This document shows, one piece after another, positions 58,110-64,000 of a stretch of DNA of 64,000 nt. The translations under genes and the position numbers were made by a program. The notes below the pieces were generated by a model. The model was not told the origin of the DNA, did no database searches, and saw only the letters and a program-made list of their open reading frames with translations. This stretch comes from an uncultured Verrucomicrobiae bacterium. Its GTDB lineage: Bacteria > Verrucomicrobiota > Verrucomicrobiia > Limisphaerales > AAA164-E04. Positions within the stretch are counted from its first letter, which is position 1. Each line of letters opens with the position of its first letter. The stretch is taken from NCBI GenBank assembly GCA_943788245.1, contig CALSPN010000038.1, positions 37,218 to 101,217 on the forward strand, given 5' to 3'.

Positions 58110-59405
58110 TCAACCGAAGGTTCGCTTCAAACGCACGCGGTCATAAGCACGACGCTCCGCGGATTCCATGGCAGCAAAATCAGGTTTACCATCCGCTTTT
58201 ACGGGCCAGTCGAAAGTCTTGTTCGATCCCAGCGCACTGGTTTCCTTTGATTTTTGAGGAGCATCTGCAGAATCCTTCGATCCGGTCTTGATACTGCTTT
58301 TCACAACAACTGTCGATTTCGACTTTTGCGTTTCATCATAACTCATTGCTTGCTCAGTGATTTGCATATCCCGATCAAGCGATCGGTGAGCTTTAATTCC
58401 CTTGGCTTGCAATACGCCATGATAAGCATGAACGGCTTCTGCCGGTCCAATGACGCCTTCCGTGATCAAACGCAGCATTTCAATAAATGCTATTTGATGC
58501 TCGGCCTGATTTATCTTCCGACCATACAACGCCACACGTGCACCATATTTCTGAGCATCATGGATTAGCTTAAATGCATCGTAAGTGGTGCCGGCACTCC
58601 CCCCCAGAACCCCCACGGTCATGTTTGGATCATACTGCACCAGTTCCTCCATCGCCCTGGGGCCATGATAAGGAATTTTCAGAAAAACAGGACGCCCTGA
58701 CTCCGTGACTCCAGCCAGACTGCGCAGGATATGATCATTGATGAATTCACCCATTTTTTCAGGCGCTACTCCTGAAGGGACATTCGGATTGAACACTTCC
58801 AGGAAATATCGAAAGCGTTTGGCCTCGGCTTCCTCTCGAAAGGATTTAAAGGCATTGAGGGTTGCCTTGTCCTGCTCCAGATCATTGACAAAAGTAACGG
58901 AGTACAAGCCCAGATTCGCACCCGGAAATTGATCTGTACTTCGATCACATTCAAGTTGACCACATTGAATATGGTCGATACTTGCAGAGCGAAAGGGCTG
59001 TGCAGGTTCCGCAGTGTAACAGCCGTGCCGGATGGCCCAGACATCCGTTGCGTCATTGGCTCGAGCAGCTGGCGTTATCGACGATTGGTCGAATAGGCCT
59101 TCCTTGATGGAGAGCAGTTCATTGACATAGGCAGACATCAACAGGATATCCACTTTTTCCTGACGAATCACCTCGCGGATGATGTCAAGGAATTCAGGTA
59201 AGTTGCGGTATCCAAACTCATCACGTTGCCATATTTCAGGCGAAAATTGGGCAGGTCTGTCACCTCTTCCAGAAAGATAATGACGCCCACCGGTTGCCCG
59301 AACACCAAAGGCCATGTCAGCATCTTTGGCATCCGCGATGATAAAGGCGCGCGAGTCAGTGTTGGCTTTGATTTCAGCCAGTTTTTGATCAAGCGACTTC
59401 ATCAT
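58110..59405 (-). CDS. BMC-operon protein with aldolase-like barrel and linker-helix tail
   Basis: Protein of 431 residues, last gene of the microcompartment operon, 28 bases after the dehydrogenase. The main part (about 1-345) alternates beta/alpha elements like a class I aldolase-type TIM barrel (DILLMSAYVNELLSI, NLGLYSVTFVNDLEQDK, FRYFLEVFNPN, RPVFLKIPYHGPRAMEELV, VGVLGGSAGTTYDAFKLIHD); the Lys in FLKIPYHG is a candidate Schiff-base residue. A low-complexity Lys/Ser-rich linker (about 355-405) then leads to a short charged helix (FAAMESAERRAYDRVRLK), the layout of a C-terminal encapsulation peptide. A homologue is usual in Planctomycetes-Verrucomicrobia BMC loci; its reaction is not settled. 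Confidence 0.6.
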   Translation of the reverse strand: MMKSLDQKLAEIKANTDSRAFIIADAKDADMAFGVRATGGRHYLSGRGDRPAQFSPEIWQRDEFGYRNLPEFLDIIREVIRQEKVDILLMSAYVNELLSIKEGLFDQSSITPAARANDATDVWAIRHGCYTAEPAQPFRSASIDHIQCGQLECDRSTDQFPGANLGLYSVTFVNDLEQDKATLNAFKSFREEAEAKRFRYFLEVFNPNVPSGVAPEKMGEFINDHILRSLAGVTESGRPVFLKIPYHGPRAMEELVQYDPNMTVGVLGGSAGTTYDAFKLIHDAQKYGARVALYGRKINQAEHQIAFIEMLRLITEGVIGPAEAVHAYHGVLQAKGIKAHRSLDRDMQITEQAMSYDETQKSKSTVVVKSSIKTGSKDSADAPQKSKETSALGSNKTFDWPVKADGKPDFAAMESAERRAYDRVRLKRTFG

Positions 59406-59432
59406 GAGAAAAACTTGTGACTTCGTGTCGGG

Positions 59433-60359
59433 TCAAAGCTGCACTTTGGCCATCGTCTCTTTTAAGGCACGCGCGGATTGCTGAAGCCCGGTCTGTTCCT
59501 TGGGCCAGAGCTTCATTTCCACCTGATCCATGACGCCGGTGCGACCTACGACTGTTGGAACACTGTAGCACACATCTCGGACGTTATAAGCTCCTTGCAC
59601 CAAACTGGAAACAGGCAGTATGCGCTGTTGATCCAGAGCGATGGAATGAATCACATCACGGATCGCGATCCCCACAGCATAACCTGCCCCCCCCTTGCGC
59701 TTGATGACTTCGGCGCCACTTCCTCGAGTACGTGTAAAAATCTGATTCTGAAATCCGGGTCCGCATCCCGGGTATTCTGTCAGGGGTAATCCATTGATCG
59801 AGGCGGAGGACCAGATAGGGACCATGGAATCACCATGTTCTCCCAGTGTTAAGGCTTTGACTTGCGTTGGAGCGACTTTAAGCGCTTCCGCTATCAATGA
59901 ACTGAATCTAGTCGAGTCCAACATCGTTCCCAGACCAATGACCTGTTGCCATGGAAGTCCCAGTTGTTGTCCTGCAAGCTGCGTAAGGATATCGACTGGA
60001 TTGGAGACTACGAAAACAATGGCATCTTTGCGCATACCAGCCTTTTTGATGCTTTCCAGAATCTGGACAAACAAGGCTACATTGCGATTGATCAGATCCA
60101 GTCGTGATTCATCTGGCTTGCGCCGTAATCCAGCAGTGATAAGAAAAATATCCGAATCAGCCGCCTCTTCATAGCCACCCGCATAAATGCGTTGATCTGC
60201 GGTAAAAGCAGAACCATGCATTAGATCGAGAGCCTCACCCTCCGCCATCGCCTGATTGGCATCAATGAGTTGAATCTCAGAGACAATCCCACCGCACTGC
60301 AGAGCAAATGCAGCGCAAGAACCCACGCGTCCTCCTCCTCCAATAATGCTGACTTTCAT
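59433..60359 (-). CDS. BMC-associated lactate/malate dehydrogenase-family enzyme
   Basis: NAD-dependent 2-hydroxyacid dehydrogenase of 308 residues. The Rossmann motif is VSIIGGGGRVGSCAAF; substrate arginines are in DESRLDLINRN and LDSTRFSSLIAE; the catalytic His is in LGEHGDSMVPIW. The residue that separates lactate (Gln) from malate (Arg) enzymes is Arg here (GLRRKPDESR), so it looks malate-type by that criterion. In the BMC it is expected to recycle NAD(H) used by the aldehyde dehydrogenase. It lies between the aldolase and the aldolase-like barrel gene. Confidence 0.88.
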   Translation of the reverse strand: MKVSIIGGGGRVGSCAAFALQCGGIVSEIQLIDANQAMAEGEALDLMHGSAFTADQRIYAGGYEEAADSDIFLITAGLRRKPDESRLDLINRNVALFVQILESIKKAGMRKDAIVFVVSNPVDILTQLAGQQLGLPWQQVIGLGTMLDSTRFSSLIAEALKVAPTQVKALTLGEHGDSMVPIWSSASINGLPLTEYPGCGPGFQNQIFTRTRGSGAEVIKRKGGAGYAVGIAIRDVIHSIALDQQRILPVSSLVQGAYNVRDVCYSVPTVVGRTGVMDQVEMKLWPKEQTGLQQSARALKETMAKVQL

Positions 60360-60384
60360 GATTTATTTTCCTTGAAATGAATGT

Positions 60385-61435
60385 TTATTGTCCGCCCAGT
60401 TTGGCCATGATTTGTTCGGTGATCGCCTGAACGGCAGATTCAGCATTGGAATCCTTCTTCGTTTCGTTCACCTCACCCTTGGGAGGGAACGGCACACATC
60501 ACACCAGGACGCCATTCTTCGTTATCACACAATTCGCATTCTTTGAGTCCAAAGCGTGAATCGGGAATCCCAAGGTTTTGTTTGATATTCAGCAGGTCCT
60601 TCAATTGCTCAGGATTCATGGTCTTGAGCGGCGTACCCAACTGCGAGGCCACCCAGATGGTCCGACAATAGGCTTCAAGAATCTCCATTTTGAAATAGGC
60701 ATCTTCGACGTTCTGGTGACTCCAGGAAACGGCTCCGTGGTTCCCCATCAGAACGGTGTTGTGTTTATCCACGAGGTCGGCCACCAGCTTGCCCATTTCA
60801 GGTGTGCCCGGTGTGCGGTATGGCGCGATGGGCACTTTACCGATGAATACCTCGATTTCAGGGATCATGCACGTTGGCGGCTCAACCCCGGCTACCGCAA
60901 AAGCAGTGGCGTGGGGAGGATGACAATGCGCAGTCGCCTTCGCCTTGGGCTGACGCTTCATGATCTCCAGATGCATTAATATTTCACTGGTGCGCTTTTT
61001 CTTTCCGGCCTTTTGATCCCCTTCGAGATCAACCAGGCAAAGGTCAGCGGGTTTCATGAAACCCTTGGAAACCAAGGTAGGCGTGCAAAGCGCCAGGTCG
61101 TCAGCAACGCGAATGGCAATGTTGCCGCCATTGCCGTCGACGTAGGCACGTTCCCACATCCGTCGCCCAACATCACAGATCTGCACCTTGAGCTCTTCCA
61201 GTTCTTCGGTGAAGAAGAAGGCATCAAGATCGGATTGAGAACTAGTTGAGGAAATAGGCCCCACTGGCTTGGACAATCCGGTCGCAGGTTTTGTCACAAC
61301 TGCGTTGCGCGGTTGAGCGGACTTGAGCAAGTCCTTGGCAGATGGAGTCAAAATGGCGTCGGCCGTGATGGCGTCAACGGTTTTCCCTTGTCTCAAAAGG
61401 GTCTCCACATCTTTGGCGCTGATAATTTTTTTCAT
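60385..61435 (-). CDS. BMC class II aldolase (FucA/RhaD-like), frame interrupted at the C-terminus
   Basis: Zinc-dependent aldolase that would split fuculose- or rhamnulose-1-phosphate to lactaldehyde and DHAP. An N-terminal extension (ISAKDVETLLRQGK...AILTPSAKDLL) precedes the aldolase domain, with NGGNIAIRVADD, metal ligands in ATAHCHPPHATAF and LMGNHGAVSWS, and the Glu of the active site in PEIEVFIG. The apparent stop at 60473 follows a frame break near 60488. Removing one C gives AVPPKGEVNETKKDSNAES and then a short amphipathic helix ending at the true stop 60385. It overlaps the BMC-P gene upstream by four bases. Corrected length about 349 residues. Confidence 0.85.
60388..60435 (-). other. 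Likely C-terminal encapsulation peptide of the aldolase
   Basis: Encodes AVQAITEQIMAKLGGQ after the linker NETKKDSNAES. It has the length, amphipathic i/i+4 hydrophobic pattern (V, I, I, M, L) and linker typical of peptides that target enzymes into BMC lumens. It is visible only after correcting the one-base frame break. Confidence 0.65.
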
Positions 61436-61740
61436 GCGTCTTTTTTGGGTGTGTAAAAGGTTTCATCCACCAACGCTGCGTTGATGGCATCGATTGGAAT
61501 GGGCGGGTCAAAAGGTGAGGCAGCTTCCCGCCCCTCAATGAATCCAATGGTATCCCCTACTCCGCCTCCTAAATTATCGTAAACAACCAGCGACGGTTCT
61601 TCGCTGATCTCGTTGAGAGCTTCTGCCCCGTTTTGAAAATGTTCTTTGTTAAATGGACTGACCAACAACCAGCGCGCTCCCTTGAGAGAGCCAACTGCCT
61701 GACTCAGTGTGACACGCCCTATGACCGTTCCAAGCCTCAT
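61432..61740 (-). CDS. BMC vertex (pentamer) shell protein, EutN/CcmL family
   Basis: A 102-residue BMC-P protein capping the vertices of the icosahedral shell. Family pattern: MRLGTVIGRVTLSQAVGSLK, GARWLLVSPFN, VVYDNLGGGVGDTIGFIEGR and PIDAINAALVDET. The OB-like beta barrel is complete. Overlaps its neighbours on both sides by four bases, so it is tightly cotranslated. Confidence 0.93.
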   Translation of the reverse strand: MRLGTVIGRVTLSQAVGSLKGARWLLVSPFNKEHFQNGAEALNEISEEPSLVVYDNLGGGVGDTIGFIEGREAASPFDPPIPIDAINAALVDETFYTPKKDA

Positions 61741-62015
61741 GCCACCCGTTCCTCCGTTGCCTCATCTACGATGGCCACAATGATCTGGCGCACCGGACTT
61801 GAAGGATCACCGACAGCTTCTCTTGCCGCGGAACCATCGGAGGAAACAATCACTGTCTGATGCATTCCGGCTCCGTGGGGATCAATGGCAATGATGGGAG
61901 TTCCTTCAGCTTTTCCATCCGCATCGAGAGGCTGACAAATCAGCAAGCGCCAGCCGCTGAGACTGGGGTGCTTTCGAGTGGCAATCATACTGCCTTCAAC
62001 GCGCGCAAGTTGCAT
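61737..62015 (-). CDS. BMC vertex (pentamer) shell protein, EutN/CcmL family
   Basis: A 92-residue BMC-P protein: MQLARVEGSMIATRKHPSLS, GWRLLICQPLD, AIDPHGAGMHQTVIVSSDGS, AAREAV, then RQIIVAIVDEA. It differs clearly from the neighbouring pentamer protein, so the shell has at least three kinds of vertex subunit. Follows the aldehyde dehydrogenase at 48 bases. Confidence 0.93.
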   Translation of the reverse strand: MQLARVEGSMIATRKHPSLSGWRLLICQPLDADGKAEGTPIIAIDPHGAGMHQTVIVSSDGSAAREAVGDPSSPVRQIIVAIVDEATEERVA

Positions 62016-62063
62016 ATAATTGTCTTGTTTCGATATGGGATTTGTTTTGCTGAGGCTTTCTGA

Positions 62064-63588
62064 TTAATAAATCCTCAAATTGTCCACCATCACGCATCGC
62101 CTGACGCGGGTGAAGGTTTTGGGATTCGTCACGCCCTCTCCGGTAGGTGTAGCGATCGAGAAACTCAAGTAACCCTCTCCCCCCAATCCAAGGCCGGCTC
62201 CGCAGGGTCCGTTCTTGATAAACAAGGTCGTATCCAGTGCGCGTGCCATGGCGGTCATATGATTGACATCATGGGAATGAATGATCGAGGTGTGCTTGTA
62301 ATTGTGCTCTGCCTTGAGCGCTGCCCGGATCCCATCATCGACGGAACCAACGCGGACGATGGGAATGAACGGCATCATCTGCTCCTCATCCACGAAAGGA
62401 TGATTTTCATCCGTCTCAGCGAAGAGTAAATCTGTTCCGTCCGGCACTTGAATCCCCGCGGCTTGAGCCAGAACACTCACATCCTTGCCGATGAGATCTT
62501 TGTTGACGACAGGATGCGGACAACCCGCTCCCTGACCTTCCTTGAAGGTAAACGCGGCCTGTGTCAGTTGCTGCAGTTGTGAGGCATTCAAACGAACGGC
62601 CCCGGCAGTCTGCATGGCGTTCATCAAATCATCGGCAATGTGCTCCAGTGCGAACACTTCCTTTTCACCAATACACAAAAGGTTATTATCGTAGGATGCA
62701 CCCTGAATGATCGATTCAGCTGCTCGCTTCAGACAGGCGGTATCATCGACGAGAACCGGAGGATTTCCCGGACCGGCGCAAATGGCTCGCTTGCCCGTTT
62801 GCATGGCCGCTTTGACGACCCCCGGGCCTCCTGTCACGCAGAGCAACCTCACTGCTTCGTGCGCACACAGCTCTTTGAATGAATCCAATGTCGGCTCTTC
62901 AATGATGCATACCAGATCATGAATCCCTGTTTCCCGTTCAATGGCCTTGTTGAATTCACGAACCGCCATGGCAGCGCATCGCGAGGCAGCAGGATGAGCA
63001 TTGAAGACCACCGCATTTCCAGCGGCGACTATGTTGACAATGTTACCTGCCAGGGTAGGGATGGAATGGGTGGACGGCGTGATCGCGCCCACGACGCCGA
63101 AGGGAGTGTACTCCTCCAGAGGTGATCCCATGATCCCCACTGCGGGCATCGGGTCGTATCCAATCGACGCCAGGCACCAGCTTGATGATCTGTAATTTTT
63201 CGATTTTGTGATCCAGACGGCCAATCTTGGATTCCTCCAGCTCGATACGTCCCCACTCGGTGGCGCGATCCGCGCACATGGTTTTGACAATCTCCTCGAC
63301 CTTGCGACGTGCTTCGATCCCTTGCTTCTGGAGTTGTAGAAAACCCTGCTGGGCAGCGTCACAGGCTTCCCCGGCGGTAGCAAAAACTCCGTGGCGTCCA
63401 CCCTGACTGGATTTCTTGCTGTCGCATCCACAGGATGGCGGAGCGTAGGAACCAGAGGATGCGTGACTGCAGACGAGGCGGAAGATGACACGGCTCCGGT
63501 GTGCGGTAAGTTGGCATCATTCCCAAGCCTATCCAAGCACTTCCTGGATGACGTCGCGAATCACTGATTCGTTGATCTGTGAACTCAT
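62064..63588 (-). CDS. BMC CoA-acylating aldehyde dehydrogenase (PduP/EutE-like), frame interrupted
   Basis: Oxidises lactaldehyde or another aldehyde to the acyl-CoA inside the compartment. The start at 63588 encodes an encapsulation-type helix, then the frame breaks near 63530 (extra G), 63450 and 63125. Correct frames give CGCDSKKSSQGG, MCADRATEWGRIELEE, KLVPGVDWIRPDARSGDHGI, LEEYTPFGVVGAITPSTHS, VTGGPGVVKAAMQTGKRA and the catalytic Cys in NNLLCIGEKE. The C-terminus PTGEGVTNPKTFTRVRRC is typical of the PV-type enzyme. Corrected length is about 507 residues. Confidence 0.88.
63535..63588 (-). other. N-terminal encapsulation peptide of the aldehyde dehydrogenase
   Basis: Encodes MSSQINESVIRDVIQEVL, an amphipathic helix like the PduP targeting peptide, followed after a one-base correction by DRLGN and a Ser/Pro-rich linker before the enzyme domain. 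Confidence 0.75.
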
Positions 63589-63697
63589 GGTAAAAAATTA
63601 CTCGGTGAATAGTGTTTAAAAAATGAGGAAAGAATCGCTCACCTGCGTTCGATTTCCCGAGATCTCATTGATCGTTTTGGAATTCCCCCTCCAGCCG

Positions 63698-64000
63698 TCA
63701 GGCTTGAGTCGTAAAGATCTGCTTTCCCAATACATCCACGGTGTCGACAATACCGATCACCACGGCATCCACCGGCGCACCTTTCAGACTCGGTGCAAGA
63801 CGTGCGCTGCTTCCTTGACAAAAGAGCACCATTTCACCTTCCCCTGCCCCGACACTGTCTACCGCAACAATGGTATTTTTGCCGGACCGAAATTGAGTCG
63901 GATCCTGATCATCCACTAGCTGGGGACGAAGCAATAACAGCTTGCGTCCCGACATGGAGGGATCCTTCTTGGTGGCGACCACCGCTCCTTCGACTCGTGC
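63698..64000 (-). CDS. BMC vertex shell protein, EutN/CcmL family, cut by the window edge
   Basis: Third BMC-P protein, missing its first few residues beyond 64000. Visible sequence begins ARVEGAVVATKKDPSMSGRK, with LLLLRPQLVDDQ, IVAVDSVGAGEGEMVLFCQG, SSARLAP and VVIGIVDTVDV. It is about 100 codons to the stop and lies 109 bases ahead of the aldehyde dehydrogenase. A GTG at 63982 is only an internal codon. Confidence 0.9.
   Translation of the reverse strand, partial: ARVEGAVVATKKDPSMSGRKLLLLRPQLVDDQDPTQFRSGKNTIVAVDSVGAGEGEMVLFCQGSSARLAPSLKGAPVDAVVIGIVDTVDVLGKQIFTTQA

Noticed and set aside
1..64000. CRISPR arrays, tRNA or rRNA genes, insertion sequences, prophage
   Set aside because: No regularly spaced repeats, cloverleaf-like intergenic sequence, transposase or integrase motifs were found on reading the window; a covariance-model scan would be needed to exclude small RNAs.

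Overview
The window looks like chromosome of a member of the Verrucomicrobiota (PVC superphylum); the class cannot be fixed from the sequence alone. The evidence is the combination of paired DUF1501 / PSD1-cytochrome (DUF1549-DUF1553) genes, prepilin-like proteins with an H-X9-DG motif, many sulfatases, TIGR03364 and PSCyt-type cytochromes, and a microcompartment locus of the Planctomycetes-Verrucomicrobia type. No tRNA, rRNA, CRISPR array, transposase or phage gene was seen.

Layout. 0-3.7 kb: a SulP anion transporter without a STAS domain and a CotH-kinase-like secreted protein. 4.1-15.9 kb: two DUF1501/PSD1 gene pairs in opposite orientation, flanking a Tat-exported Gfo/Idh oxidoreductase and an isochorismatase fused to CHB_HEX and NPCBM domains. 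16-31.2 kb: an accessory stretch with a pseudopilin, a TIGR03364 oxidoreductase with an SDR, an ADP-ribosylglycohydrolase homologue, an EgtD-like methyltransferase divergent from a haem-c squalene-repeat protein, two sulfatases, a sialidase-like protein, a heparinase-like protein and AlkB. This set suggests extracellular or periplasmic breakdown of sulfated glycans. 31.6-35.5 kb: a degenerate receiver protein, a gamma carbonic anhydrase, Mrp/ApbC and a TIR-AAA protein. 35.8-40.7 kb: an F-type ATP synthase operon atpB-E-F-H-A-G that ends at a strong terminator, with no atpD or atpC. 41-47.4 kb: proA, an ATP-grasp-like protein, a glycosyltransferase, an MnmD-like methyltransferase, metF and a TIGR01777 epimerase. 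47.5-58 kb: a second pseudopilin, a NarL-type two-component pair with YdcF, a MATE exporter, a large hybrid histidine kinase and a secreted alpha/beta hydrolase. 58.1-64 kb: a minus-strand bacterial microcompartment operon (three BMC-P vertex proteins, CoA-acylating aldehyde dehydrogenase, class II aldolase, LDH/MDH-family dehydrogenase and an aldolase-like protein), probably for fucose/rhamnose-derived lactaldehyde. It could use sugars released by the sulfatases and glycan-active enzymes upstream; that link is inference.

A striking technical feature is the number of single-base frame breaks, about two dozen, in genes whose protein sequence is otherwise well conserved (atpA alone has eight, all resolved by removing one base). 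Most lie in or beside short homopolymers. They read as sequencing or assembly errors rather than pseudogenes, and they hide real protein ends, including two likely BMC encapsulation peptides and the true N-terminus of AtpB. Such genes are given here as single genes with interrupted frames.
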